A DNA stretch of 64,000 nucleotides from Cellulomonas chitinilytica (GTDB taxonomy: Bacteria > Actinomycetota > Actinomycetes > Actinomycetales > Cellulomonadaceae), in the NCBI RefSeq assembly GCF_016862675.1, contig NZ_BONK01000007.1, positions 62,001 to 126,000 on the forward strand, written 5' to 3'. Below are positions 26,589-34,726 of this stretch, piece by piece. Each line of letters opens with the position of its first letter. Within the stretch, counting starts at the first letter, position 1. Below the pieces are notes generated by a model. That model was not told the origin of the DNA. It was given only the letters and a program-made list of their open reading frames with translations, and did no database searches. The translations under genes and the position numbers were made by a program.

Positions 26589-27590
26589 ATGAGCACGACG
26601 ACCGGGACCGCCACGCTCGCCGTCGTCGACTGGGACGACCCGGACGCCGCCCGGCTGCGCACCGCCCAGCAGGCGGAGCTGCGCGACCGGTACGGCGACG
26701 ACGACATCGGCCACACCATGACGGGCGAGTCGATCGCCGCGATGGTGCTGCTGCGCGTCGACGGTGAGCCCGTGGCGTGCGGGGCGATCCGTGACGCGTC
26801 GGACGAGCTCGGTGCCGGCACCGGCGAGCTCAAGCGGATGTTCGTGCTGCCCGGCCACCGCGGTCGGGGCCACTCCCGGACGGTCCTCGCCGAGCTCGAG
26901 CGGATCGCGACGGACCTCGGCTGGCGGCGGCTCGTGCTGGAGACGGGTGTGCTGCAGCCCGAGGCCATCGGGCTGTACCTGCGGGCGGGCTACCGGTCGA
27001 TCGACAACTTCGGCGAGTACGTCGACGTGGTCGACTCGCGCTGCTTCGAGAAGTCCCTGGTCCCGGCCGCCCCCCGCGCTCGACCGGTCGGGGCGAACGC
27101 CCTGACGGTGACCGTCGAGCACGTGACCTGGGACGACCCCGACGCGGCCGCGCTGCGCCGGGCGATGTGGGCGTGGAACTCCGTGCGGTACCCCGCGTAC
27201 GTCGCGGAGGTCGAGGACGGCATCGGGTACGACGCGGACGACGCCCAGCAGGGCGTCGGCGTCGTGTCGACGCTGCTCGCCCGGGTCGACGGCCGCGCGG
27301 TCGGCACCGCGGCGCTGCGGGTCGCCCGCGACGGCTACCCGGCGGGGTCCGGCGAGCTGAAGAAGCTGTACGTGGACGACGCGGCACGCGGTGCCGGTGC
27401 GGCGAGAGCCCTCCTCGACGTCGTCGAGCAGGACGCCCGGGCGCAGGGCATGACGAGCGTCGTGCTCCAGACGGGCATCCGGCAGCCCGAGGCGGTCACC
27501 CTCTACCTCTCGCGCGGGTACCGCCCGATCGCGCCGTTCGGCCCGTACGGGGACGACCTGACGTCCCTCTGCTTCGCGAAGCAGCTCTGA
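26589..27590 (+). CDS. Tandem double GNAT acetyltransferase
   Basis: A 333-residue fusion of two homologous GNAT domains (about 1-158 and 172-333) joined by a Pro/Arg linker. Each keeps the acetyl-CoA-binding signature: domain 1 ELKRMFVLPGHRGRGHSRTVL, domain 2 ELKKLYVDDAARGAGAARALL, and the same ending pattern, LETGVLQPEAIGLYLRAGYRSI versus LQTGIRQPEAVTLYLSRGYRPI. The substrate is unknown. Both lobes appear intact, so neither is an obvious pseudo-domain. It lies 8 nt after purQ, which suggests read-through but not a purine role. Confidence 0.85.
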   Translation: MSTTTGTATLAVVDWDDPDAARLRTAQQAELRDRYGDDDIGHTMTGESIAAMVLLRVDGEPVACGAIRDASDELGAGTGELKRMFVLPGHRGRGHSRTVLAELERIATDLGWRRLVLETGVLQPEAIGLYLRAGYRSIDNFGEYVDVVDSRCFEKSLVPAAPRARPVGANALTVTVEHVTWDDPDAAALRRAMWAWNSVRYPAYVAEVEDGIGYDADDAQQGVGVVSTLLARVDGRAVGTAALRVARDGYPAGSGELKKLYVDDAARGAGAARALLDVVEQDARAQGMTSVVLQTGIRQPEAVTLYLSRGYRPIAPFGPYGDDLTSLCFAKQL

Positions 27591-27708
27591 GGTCCCCGCG
27601 CCCGAGGGCGTGACATTCCCGGCCTGAGCAGGGCCTTCTTCGAGCCCGGACCTGTCTCGGATGGCGGGACGACCGGCCGGATCGCTAGGCAGGACGGGCC
27701 CGGGTTCG

Positions 27709-27714
27709 TATCTT
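27709..27714 (+). promoter_or_regulatory. -10 box upstream of SAM-I riboswitch
   Basis: TATCTT lies 8 nt before the predicted 5' end of the aptamer. No clear -35 hexamer is seen 17-18 bp upstream. Confidence 0.4.
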
Positions 27715-27721
27715 GCGCGCG

Positions 27722-27825
27722 CCCATCCCGAGCGACCGAGAGACCTGGCTCGTCGACGTCGCAGCAACCCCCCGGCCCGTGCAGAACGGATCGGGTGCGG
27801 GTGCTCCTGCCAGGCCCGATGGAGG
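27722..27825 (+). ncRNA. SAM-I (S-box) riboswitch
   Basis: The leader follows the S-box layout: CCATC (27723-27727) pairs with GATGG (27818-27822) as P1; GAGCGACCGAGAGACCTGGCTC is the P2 and kink-turn region (27730-27751, described by position); the conserved GCAGCAACC core precedes P3, and GGGTGCTCCTGCCAG is the P4/J4-1 region. The ribosome site GGAGG begins inside the P1 3' strand, so SAM binding would hide it and turn off translation of the flavoprotein operon. Confidence 0.85.
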
Positions 27826-27831
27826 ATCCGC

Positions 27832-28998
27832 ATGAGTCGCGCACGTCCCTTCCGCCTCGCCGTCGAGCTGTCCGGCGCGGGGGTCCACCCGGCGGCCTGG
27901 CGGCTGCCGCACGCCGACGCGGGGCAGGTGTTCACGGCCCCGTACTGGGTCCGGCTGGCGCAGCACGCCGAACGGGCCGGCGCGACGCTCGTCGTGATCG
28001 ACGACACGAGCGCCCCCGTCCGTGAGCAGCCCGGTGCGCTCGTCGGCGGGCTGGACGCGATCGGTGTCGCCTCGCTGCTCGGCCCCGTGACGAGCCGCGC
28101 GGGCCTGGCCCCGGTGGTGCCGGTGACGTACCTGGAGCCATTCCACGTCGGCAAGGCCGTGCAGACGGTCGACCACGTGAGCCTCGGCCGCGGAGCCGTG
28201 CAGGTCGGGATCGCCGCGGTCGCGGGTGCGGACGGTGCGGACGACGAGGCGCGCCGGTACGACGAGCGGACCCCGCGCGACGTCGAGGCGGCATGGCGGG
28301 AGGCCGACGACGTCGTCGAGGTCGTCACGCGGCTGTGGGACTCGTGGGAGGACGACGCGATCGTGCTCGACGAGGAGGCCGACCGCTACATCGACCGGGA
28401 CCGGGTGCACGCGATCGAGTTCACCGGCGAGTTCTTCTCGGTGCACGGCGCGTCGATCACGCCGCGCTCGCCGCAGGGCCGCCCGGTGGTCGTGCTCCGC
28501 GGCGACGACCCGCACGCCCTGGCGGTCGCGGCCCGGCGCGCGGACGTGGTGCGGGTCGCGCTCGACGACGCGACGCCCACCCGCGTCGACGCCGTGCGCG
28601 CCGCCGTGGCCGACGCCGGCCGCGACCCGGGTGCCGTCACGGTGCTCGTGGACGTCGACGTGCTGCTCGGTGCCGTCGACTCCGAGGCGGGTGCCCGGCT
28701 GCGCGCGCTGGACGACCTCACGCGCCGCCGCCCGACGGCGAACGAGCTGGTGGGCGGCGTCCTGGGCGTCGCCGACGGCCTCGCCGACCTGGTCGCCCGC
28801 ACGGGCGCCGACGGCGTGACTGTCCGGTCGCTCGCGCACGTGACGGACCTGCCGCTGCTCGCCGACGGCGTCGCCCCGCTGCTCCGCGAGCGCGGCCTCC
28901 TCGTCGAGCCCACCCCGCAGCCGGGACGTCAGCACGGCACCCTGCGCGACGCGCTCGGCCTGGCCCGCCCCGCCAGCCGGTACGCCACCACGCGCTGA
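27832..28998 (+). CDS. LLM-class flavin-dependent oxidoreductase
   Basis: A 388-residue luciferase-like monooxygenase of the bacterial luciferase fold. Typical N-terminal pattern LAVELSGAGVHPAAWRLPHADAGQVFTAPYWVRLAQHAERAGATLVVIDDT is followed by GLDAIGVASLLGPVTSRAGLAPVVPVTYLEPFHVGKAVQTVDHVSLGR (both by position). The middle includes VTRLWDSWEDDAIV, a common element of NtaA/SnaA/DszA relatives. It would use FMNH2 and O2 to oxidise an organic substrate. ATG 27832 has GGAGG at 27821-27825. It is the first gene after a SAM-I riboswitch, so the substrate is probably an organosulfur compound. Confidence 0.85.
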   Translation: MSRARPFRLAVELSGAGVHPAAWRLPHADAGQVFTAPYWVRLAQHAERAGATLVVIDDTSAPVREQPGALVGGLDAIGVASLLGPVTSRAGLAPVVPVTYLEPFHVGKAVQTVDHVSLGRGAVQVGIAAVAGADGADDEARRYDERTPRDVEAAWREADDVVEVVTRLWDSWEDDAIVLDEEADRYIDRDRVHAIEFTGEFFSVHGASITPRSPQGRPVVVLRGDDPHALAVAARRADVVRVALDDATPTRVDAVRAAVADAGRDPGAVTVLVDVDVLLGAVDSEAGARLRALDDLTRRRPTANELVGGVLGVADGLADLVARTGADGVTVRSLAHVTDLPLLADGVAPLLRERGLLVEPTPQPGRQHGTLRDALGLARPASRYATTR

Positions 28999-29028
28999 CC
29001 CCCGCACGAGACCCCCGAGAGCGACACC

Positions 29029-30429
29029 ATGCCGAAGAAGCAGATCCACCTCGCCGCCCACTTCCCGGGCGTCAACCACCACACCGTCTGGACCGACCCG
29101 ACGCACCGCCCCGAGACCCAGTCGTCGTTCGCGTCCTTCCAGCACCTCGCCGCCACCGCCGAGCGCGGCCTGTTCGACTTCGTCTTCCTCGCCGAGGGCC
29201 TGCGGCTGCGCGAGCACCGCGGGCAGCTCGTCGACCAGGACGTCGTCGGTCGCCCGGACACGTACGCGGTGCTCGCCGCGCTCGCGGGCGTGACGACGCA
29301 CGTCGGCCTCGCGGGCACCATCAACGCGACGTTCAACGACCCGTACGAGCTGGCGCGGCAGTTCGCGACGCTCGACCACCTGTCGGCGGGCCGGGCGGCG
29401 TGGAACGTCGTCACGTCGTCGGACGCGTTCCACGGGGCGAACTTCCGCCGCGGCGGCTACCTGGCGTACGCGGACCGGTACGAGCGGGCACGGGAGGTCG
29501 TCGAGGCGGCCCGGGCGCTGTGGGACGCGTGGGCGCCCGACGCGCTGCGCGCCGACGCCGCGACCGGCGAGTTCGTCCGCCCGGGCTCGCTCTCGACGGT
29601 CCGGACCGGGGGAAGGCTCGTCGACATCGAGGCCGTCCCGTCCCTGCCGCGGCCCCCGCAGGGGCACCCCGTGATCATCCAGGCCGGCGACTCCGACGGC
29701 GGCCGCGAGCTCGCCGCCCAGGTGGCCGACGCCGTCTTCTCCCGGCACACCGAGCTCGGCGACGGGCAGGCGTTCTACGCCGACGTCAAGGGCCGCCTCG
29801 CCCGGTACGGGCGCCGGCCCGAGGACCTGCTGATCCTGCCGGGGTCGTCGTTCGTGCTCGGCGACACCGCCGCGGAGGCCGAGGAGCGGCTGCGCGAGAT
29901 CCAGCACCAGCAGATCCGGCCGAGCGTCGCCCGCGCGTTCGTCGAGCAGGTGTGGAACCAGGACCTGTCGGCGTACGACGTCGACGGCCCCCTGCCCGAG
30001 GTCGACCCGGTGACGGACGCGCCGTCGGTCACGCAGGGCAAGGCCGGCTTCTTCCGCGACCCGCTCGCCGTCGCGAAGCAGTGGCGCGAGCTGTCCGAGG
30101 CGAAGGGCCTGTCGATCCGCGAGCTCGTCATCCAGGTCGTCGGCCGTCACTCGTTCGTCGGCACGCCCGAGCACGTCGCCGCGGAGATCGACCGGTACGT
30201 GCAGGAGGACGCCTCCGACGGGTTCATCCTCGTGCCGCACCTCACGCCGCACGGGCTCGACGAGTTCGTCGACCGCGTCGTCCCGCTCCTCCAGGAGCGC
30301 GGCTCGTTCCGCACGTCCTACGAGGGCACCACGCTGCGCGGCCACCTCGGCCTCCCGCCGGCCGACGCGTTCGGCCGCACCCGCGCCGCCGACGACGTCG
30401 CCTCCGAGGACCTCGTCGCCGTCTCCTGA
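29029..30429 (+). CDS. NtaA/SnaA/DszA-family FMN-dependent monooxygenase
   Basis: A 466-residue member of the family containing nitrilotriacetate monooxygenase, dibenzothiophene-sulfone monooxygenase DszA and dimethylsulfide monooxygenase. Motifs: AHFPGVNHHTVW near the N-terminus, FDFVFLAEGL, ARQFATLDHLSAGRAAWNVVTSSDAFHGANF (by position 29.36-29.46 kb), and HPVIIQAGDSDGGRELAAQVADAVF. It starts 30 nt after the first LLM gene and probably acts in the same pathway, oxidising a sulfur-containing compound to release sulfite. DmoA/DszA-type function is inferred from family and riboswitch. Confidence 0.88.
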   Translation: MPKKQIHLAAHFPGVNHHTVWTDPTHRPETQSSFASFQHLAATAERGLFDFVFLAEGLRLREHRGQLVDQDVVGRPDTYAVLAALAGVTTHVGLAGTINATFNDPYELARQFATLDHLSAGRAAWNVVTSSDAFHGANFRRGGYLAYADRYERAREVVEAARALWDAWAPDALRADAATGEFVRPGSLSTVRTGGRLVDIEAVPSLPRPPQGHPVIIQAGDSDGGRELAAQVADAVFSRHTELGDGQAFYADVKGRLARYGRRPEDLLILPGSSFVLGDTAAEAEERLREIQHQQIRPSVARAFVEQVWNQDLSAYDVDGPLPEVDPVTDAPSVTQGKAGFFRDPLAVAKQWRELSEAKGLSIRELVIQVVGRHSFVGTPEHVAAEIDRYVQEDASDGFILVPHLTPHGLDEFVDRVVPLLQERGSFRTSYEGTTLRGHLGLPPADAFGRTRAADDVASEDLVAVS

Positions 30430-30471
30430 CCGTCCGTCGCACCGCTGCACCCCTTCCCGCAGGAGGACCGC

Positions 30472-31278
30472 ATGACCACCACGACCGACCGCACCGCCAC
30501 GTTCGCCGCCGACTGGCAGGCCTGGCACGACGAGCGCGAGGCCTACTACCGCGACCCGCACGGCTGGGTCGCCATCACCGCCATCCACTGGCTCACGGCC
30601 GAGCCCGTCGCGCTCGAGGGGATCCCGGGCCGCTGGTCGGCGCCGCAGGGCGGCCCGCTGCGCCTCGAGGCCACCGACGCGGACGGCCTGACCCTGGCCG
30701 ACGGCACCGTGGTCGACGGCGTGGCCGAGCTCGACCCGGTCGAGGGCGCACCGGGCCTGCACGTCCGCTCCGGGGACCTGCTCCTCGAGGTGGCCCGTCG
30801 CACCGGCCACGTCATCGTGCGGGTGCACGACCCGCTCGCGCCGCAGCTCGCCGCGTTCCAGGGCATCCCCGCGTACGAGCCCGACGAGCGGTGGGTGGTG
30901 ACGGGTCGGCTCGAGCGGTTCGACGAGCCGCGCCGCGTGACGACCGGGGGTGTCGTCGAGGGCCTGGAGCACCACCACACGGCCGTGGGCGTCGTCCGGT
31001 TCGCGATCGACGGCATCGACCAGGCGCTCACCGTCTTCGACCACGGCACGCGGGGGCTCGGCGTGCTGTTCCGCGACGCGACGAGCGGCGTCACGACCTA
31101 CCCGGCGTCCCGCACCCTGTCGCTCGGCCCGGTGGCCGACGACGGGACGGTGACGCTCGACCTCAACCGGGCGGCCAACCTGCCGTGCGGCCTCACGCAG
31201 TTCGCGACGTGCCCGGTGCCGCCGCCGGAGAACGTCCTGACGGTCTCCGTCGAGGCGGGGGAGAAGTGGGTGCGCTGA
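30472..31278 (+). CDS. DUF1684 family protein
   Basis: A 268-residue soluble protein of DUF1684. The conserved C-terminal signature LDLNRAANLPCGLTQFATCPVPPPEN is diagnostic (position about 31.16-31.24 kb), with two Cys flanking it. N-terminal WQAWHDEREAYYRDPHGWVAITAIHWL is also conserved. The fold is mostly beta and no enzyme activity is established. ATG 30472 has AGGAGG 7 nt upstream. It lies 42 nt after the monooxygenase gene and is the last gene of the SAM-I-controlled unit, before a hairpin. Confidence 0.88.
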   Translation: MTTTTDRTATFAADWQAWHDEREAYYRDPHGWVAITAIHWLTAEPVALEGIPGRWSAPQGGPLRLEATDADGLTLADGTVVDGVAELDPVEGAPGLHVRSGDLLLEVARRTGHVIVRVHDPLAPQLAAFQGIPAYEPDERWVVTGRLERFDEPRRVTTGGVVEGLEHHHTAVGVVRFAIDGIDQALTVFDHGTRGLGVLFRDATSGVTTYPASRTLSLGPVADDGTVTLDLNRAANLPCGLTQFATCPVPPPENVLTVSVEAGEKWVR

Positions 31279-31306
31279 GCCTCTGAGCCTGACGGCCGAT
31301 CCGGAT

Positions 31307-31344
31307 GCGGTCGGGCCACGGTCGACCTACCGTGGCCCGACCGC
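31307..31344. terminator. Hairpin terminator
   Basis: Arms GCGGTCGGGCCACGG and CCGTGGCCCGACCGC pair over 15 bp with an 8-nt loop, 29 nt after the DUF1684 stop. The second arm contains TACCGT (31328-31333), which may be the -10 box for the next gene. Confidence 0.75.
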
Positions 31345-31375
31345 CTCCGCCCGGGGGCCCGACGAGGAGGTCGCG

Positions 31376-31855
31376 ATGGCGCAGGACGACGTGGCGAAGG
31401 TGGCCGAGCTCATCAAGGGCGCCCGCATCGCGATGCTCACCACGGTCGCGGCCGACGGCAGCCTGGTGAGCCGTCCGATGGGCGTGCAGGACGTCGACTT
31501 CGACGGCGACCTGTGGTTCTTCGCCGACGCCGACAGCCACAAGGTCGACGAGATCGAGCACGGCAGCCCCGCGAACGCCGCGTTCGCCGACCGCTCGTCG
31601 TGGGTCTCCGTGTCCGGGCCCGCCGAGGTGGTCCGCGACACGGCGAAGGCCCGGGAGCTCTGGGGCGCGACGGCGGCGGCCTGGTACCCCGACGGCCCCG
31701 AGACCCCGGGGCTCGTGCTCGTGGTGCTGCACGGCGAGACGGCCGAGTACTGGGACTCCGCGGGTGGGCGCCTCGCGACGGTGCTGAGTCTCGTCAAGGC
31801 CAAGGTGAAGCACGAGCGCTACGACGGCGGCGAGAACGAGACCGTCCGGCTCTGA
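31376..31855 (+). CDS. Pyridoxamine 5'-phosphate oxidase-fold protein (general stress protein 26-like)
   Basis: A 159-residue split-barrel flavin-binding protein. Pattern: VAKVAELIKGARIAMLTTVAADGSLVSRPMGVQ, then LWFFADADSHKVDEIEHGSPANAAFAD and WVSVSGPAEVVRD. These proteins bind FMN, F420 or heme; the cofactor is not clear here. It lacks the long C-terminal PLP site of true PdxH. Start ATG 31376 has GAGGAGG upstream. It is outside the SAM-regulated unit because of the hairpin before it. Confidence 0.85.
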   Translation: MAQDDVAKVAELIKGARIAMLTTVAADGSLVSRPMGVQDVDFDGDLWFFADADSHKVDEIEHGSPANAAFADRSSWVSVSGPAEVVRDTAKARELWGATAAAWYPDGPETPGLVLVVLHGETAEYWDSAGGRLATVLSLVKAKVKHERYDGGENETVRL

Positions 31856-31925
31856 GCGCGCCGACCGCCCGGACGGCCGGGGGCGCACCCAGGGGGACCG
31901 TGGGCCGGTCGGCCGCGGCGTCGGT

Positions 31926-32567
31926 TCAGAGCCCGCCGACCAGGGTGACCACGAGCGCGATGATCACGGTGCCGAACAGGTACGACAGCATCGCGTGCGC
32001 CAGGGCCGCCCGCCGGAACGCCGACGACTCCAGGTCCGTGTCGGAGATCGCGAAGCTCATCCCGATGGTGACCGCGACGTAGGCGAAGTCCGTGTACCGC
32101 GGCGGCTCGTCCTGGTGGAAGTCGATGCCGCCGGGCGTGCCGCCGAAGAACATCCGCGCGTACCGCAGCGCGAAGACCGTGTGGATCGCCGCCCAGGACG
32201 CGACCACGCTCGCCACCACCGCGAGGGTGGGCAGCGCGTCGCCGTCGTCCGGCCCGACCAGCACGACGGTCACGCCGGCGAGGCTGACGAGCGCCCCGAC
32301 CACCACGACCAGGTGGGCGCCGGTCCTCGTGGGCTCCTCGCGGGTGGCGTGCGCGGAGGTCTGCGCAGAGTCCATCGGGCCGACCACCGCCCAGGTGGAG
32401 ACGACGAACAGGACCGCGGTCGTCGCCCATCCCGCGAGCACCGCGACGACCAGCGACGTCCAGACGACGACGAGCGCCACCGCGACGCCGATGACGACGC
32501 CGATCCCGAGGCGGGCCAGGGGGACGACGTCGCGCGTCCGACGTCGCGGGGACGAGGTGGCTGTCAC
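31926..32567 (-). CDS. DUF1345 membrane protein
   Basis: A 213-residue integral membrane protein of the DUF1345 family, with five or six transmembrane helices. Diagnostic segment: FALRYARMFFGG...GIDFH..EPPRYTDFAYVAVTIGMSFAISDTDLESSAFRRAALAHAMLSYLFGTVIIALVV (by position, minus strand 32.17-31.93 kb). Function unknown. The GTG at 32567 is the most likely start. Both flanks are separate units; the 132-nt gap towards metZ shows no gene. Confidence 0.85.
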   Translation of the reverse strand: MTATSSPRRRTRDVVPLARLGIGVVIGVAVALVVVWTSLVVAVLAGWATTAVLFVVSTWAVVGPMDSAQTSAHATREEPTRTGAHLVVVVGALVSLAGVTVVLVGPDDGDALPTLAVVASVVASWAAIHTVFALRYARMFFGGTPGGIDFHQDEPPRYTDFAYVAVTIGMSFAISDTDLESSAFRRAALAHAMLSYLFGTVIIALVVTLVGGL

Positions 32568-32699
32568 AGGGCCCAGTGAACCGCGCAGCGCGCCGCCGGG
32601 CCACGAGCCGACCTGCTCGCGCGCCGCGGCGCCCCCGAGCCCGACCTGCCCGGGCGCCGGCGGCCGACGCCGTCGGCGCGGGCCGTCGGTGCGTCGAGC

Positions 32700-33971
32700 T
32701 CAGTCCGGCAGCCGGTCCAGCGCCTGCGTGAGGTCGTCGATCAGGTCGTCGACGTCCTCGAGCCCGACGGACAGCCGCACCGTCGACTCGGCGATCCCCA
32801 CCTTGGCCCGCCCGTCGGGGCCGAGCTTGCGGTGCGTCGTCGTCGCCGGGTGCGTGACCATCGACTTCGCGTCGCCGAGGTTGTTCGAGATGTCGAGGAT
32901 CCGCAGCGAGTCGAGCACGCCGAACGTGGCCTTCTTCGCGACGTCGGCGGACGCCCCCTCGGGCACGCGCAGGTTGAACGTCACGACGGTCCCGCCGCCC
33001 GACTGCTGCGCGAGCGCGAGCTCGTGCTGCGGGTGGGACGTCAGGTACGGGTAGCGGACGAGGGCCACGCCGGGCTGCTGCTCCAGCCACGTCGCGAGCC
33101 GCAGGGCCGACGCCGTCTGGTGCTTCACGCGCAGCGACAGCGTCTCGAGGCCCTTGAGCAGCACCCACGCGTTGAACGCGGACAGCGACGGGCCGGTGTT
33201 CCGGATGAGCGTCTGGACGGGCCCGCGCACGTACTCCTCGCTGCCGAGGATCGCACCGCCGAGCACCCGGCCCTGGCCGTCGATGTGCTTGGTCGCCGAG
33301 TACACGACGACGTCGGCGCCGAGGTCGAGCGGGCGGGACAGCACGGGCGTCGCGAACACGTTGTCGACGATCACGAGCGCGCCCGCGGCGTGCCCGAGCC
33401 GGCTGACGGCGGCGATGTCGACGAGGTCCTGCATGGGGTTCGACGGCGTCTCGAAGAACACGACGTCCGCGGGGGTGGCGAGGGCCTCCTCCCACTGCGA
33501 GAGCACGTGCCCGTCGACGTAGTCGGTGCGCACGCCCCACTTGGCGAGGATCTCGTCGAAGATCACGACGGACGACCCGAACAGCGCCCGCGCGGCGACG
33601 ACGCGCGACCCCTGCTGCAGGACGGCGGCCAGCGCGGTGAACACCGCGGACATGCCGGTCGCGGTCGCGTACGCGGCCTCGGCGCCCTCGAGCAGCCGGA
33701 GCCGCTCCTCGAACGTGGAGACGGTCGGGTTGTTGTACCGGGAGTACAGGAAGCGGTCCCGCTCGCCGGCGAAGGCCGCCTCGGCCTCGGCCGCGGAGTC
33801 GTAGGTGTACGCCTGCGTGAGGTAGATCGCCTCGGAGACCTCGTGGAACTCGGAGCGGACGAGCCCGCCGCGCACGGCAAGGGTGTCGGGGCGCAGCGAG
33901 TCGCGCCCGACCCGCCGGTCGTCCCAGTCGAGCGGGCCGGGGACCCGGGCCCCGTCCGGGCGGCCGCTCAC
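32700..33971 (-). CDS. metZ: O-succinylhomoserine sulfhydrylase
   Basis: A 423-residue PLP enzyme of the Cys/Met metabolism family that makes homocysteine from O-succinylhomoserine (or the acetyl ester) and sulfide in methionine synthesis. Key segments: YSRYNNPTVSTFEERLRLLEGAEAA (by position), ATGMSAVFTAL, VDNVFATP and the PLP-binding Lys in VVYSATKHIDGQG; C-terminal TTTHRKLGPDGRAKVGIAESTVRLSVGLED. The GTG at 33971 overlaps the stop of the rhodanese gene (GTGA), showing translational coupling. A SAM-I riboswitch upstream of that pair regulates both. MetZ rather than MetY is chosen from overall similarity and length. Confidence 0.9.
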   Translation of the reverse strand: MSGRPDGARVPGPLDWDDRRVGRDSLRPDTLAVRGGLVRSEFHEVSEAIYLTQAYTYDSAAEAEAAFAGERDRFLYSRYNNPTVSTFEERLRLLEGAEAAYATATGMSAVFTALAAVLQQGSRVVAARALFGSSVVIFDEILAKWGVRTDYVDGHVLSQWEEALATPADVVFFETPSNPMQDLVDIAAVSRLGHAAGALVIVDNVFATPVLSRPLDLGADVVVYSATKHIDGQGRVLGGAILGSEEYVRGPVQTLIRNTGPSLSAFNAWVLLKGLETLSLRVKHQTASALRLATWLEQQPGVALVRYPYLTSHPQHELALAQQSGGGTVVTFNLRVPEGASADVAKKATFGVLDSLRILDISNNLGDAKSMVTHPATTTHRKLGPDGRAKVGIAESTVRLSVGLEDVDDLIDDLTQALDRLPD

Positions 33972-34387
33972 TTCTGCCGCCACGGCAGGCCGGCGGCGCG
34001 CCAGCCCTCGTGCCCACGCTGGCCGTCCGGCCCGATGCCGCCCTCGAAGCCCTCGAGCACGTTGTACGCGGGACCGAGCCCGGCGGCCGTCGCGGCCTGC
34101 GCGGCGGCGATCGACCGGACCCCGGACCGGCACAGGAACACGACCGGACGCTCGTCGCCGGGCACGAGGCCCGCCTCGGCGAGCTGCGTGAGGAACAGCG
34201 GGTTCTGGCGGCCGGACGGTGCCTGCACCCACTCGACGAACGCGGCGCGGCCGCCGAGGGCGTCGGCGTCGGGGACGCCGATCTGCTGCCACTCCCCGTC
34301 CGTGCGCACGTCGACGAGCACGGCTCGCTCGTCGGTCGTGAGCAGCTCCCACGCCTGCTGCGGCGTCAGGTCACCTGCGTAGCTCAT
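33968..34387 (-). CDS. Rhodanese-like sulfurtransferase
   Basis: A 139-residue single-domain rhodanese. The active-site loop is LCRSGVRS, with catalytic Cys86, and the domain starts with PQQAWELL...AVLVDVRTDGEW. Such proteins carry persulfide sulfur. Here it is co-translated with metZ, so it may deliver or detoxify sulfane sulfur or sulfide for homocysteine synthesis. ATG 34387 has GGAGG 4 nt upstream, part of which lies in the SAM-I riboswitch P1 stem. Confidence 0.88.
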   Translation of the reverse strand: MSYAGDLTPQQAWELLTTDERAVLVDVRTDGEWQQIGVPDADALGGRAAFVEWVQAPSGRQNPLFLTQLAEAGLVPGDERPVVFLCRSGVRSIAAAQAATAAGLGPAYNVLEGFEGGIGPDGQRGHEGWRAAGLPWRQK

Positions 34388-34394
34388 CTCGCCT

Positions 34395-34492
34395 CCATCG
34401 GTCCTGGCGGTAGCACCCTCGGCCGGGCACGTGGTGCCCGCGGGTTGCTGCGGCGTCGTCGAGCCAGATCTCTCGGCCGCTCTGGATGGTGC
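34395..34492 (-). ncRNA. SAM-I (S-box) riboswitch
   Basis: On the minus strand, CCATC (34488-34484) pairs with GATGG (34399-34395) as P1. Between them are AGAGCGGCCGAGAGATCTGG (P2/kink-turn region), GCAGCAACC (core), and GGGTGCTACCGCCAGG (P4/J4-1). It is the same design as the aptamer at 27.7 kb, and the ribosome site again begins in the P1 3' strand. It should turn off rhodanese-metZ translation at high SAM. Confidence 0.87.
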
Positions 34493-34497
34493 CGGTG

Positions 34498-34527
34498 ATG
34501 CTACGCGGAGCGACCGGAACCCTCCAA
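34498..34527 (-). promoter_or_regulatory. Promoter of SAM-I/rhodanese/metZ transcript
   Basis: Minus-strand TTGGAG (34527-34522) and TAGCAT (34503-34498) are 18 bp apart; the predicted start is just before the riboswitch P1. Confidence 0.6.
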
Positions 34528-34573
34528 GTGCTGGACACGGCGTCCCGTCATCCGAGACGCGCCGGGCGTGTCG

Positions 34574-34603
34574 TTGACACGACCGGGGGACCTTGGCGAC
34601 CCT
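34574..34603 (+). promoter_or_regulatory. Promoter of SAM-IV/aminotransferase transcript
   Basis: TTGACA (34574-34579) and GACCCT (34598-34603) are 18 bp apart; the predicted start near 34610 coincides with the first base of the SAM-IV aptamer. Confidence 0.65.
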
Positions 34604-34610
34604 CGTCTCA

Positions 34611-34726
34611 GGTCATGAGCGCCAGCGCGAAGCCCCGGCTCGCTGGCCGGCAACCCTCCTCCGCGGCGGGGTGCCCCGGGTGACGACCTGGCTGGCCGCC
34701 GTCCGGCGTCCGGCAAGCGCGGGGTC
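34611..34726 (+). ncRNA. SAM-IV riboswitch
   Basis: The leader matches the SAM-IV class: GGTCATGAGCGCCAGCG at the 5' side, AAGCCCCGGCTCGCTGGCC, the core GGCAACCCTCC, CGGGGTGCCCCGGGTGA and GACC closing P1 (34685-34688), then the class-specific extra helix and CGGCAAGCGCGGGGTC at the 3' end. Downstream, GGTCCACCAC (34723-34732) is complementary at 9 of 10 positions to GTGGAGGACC (34757-34766), which contains the ribosome site, so control is probably at translation. Confidence 0.88.

Noticed and set aside
27685-31044. A 1119-codon open frame on the minus strand over the SAM-I/monooxygenase operon
   Set aside because: It is antisense to three well-recognised genes and a riboswitch, and its translation is Arg/Val/Gly-biased without any family pattern; long antisense frames are expected at this GC content.
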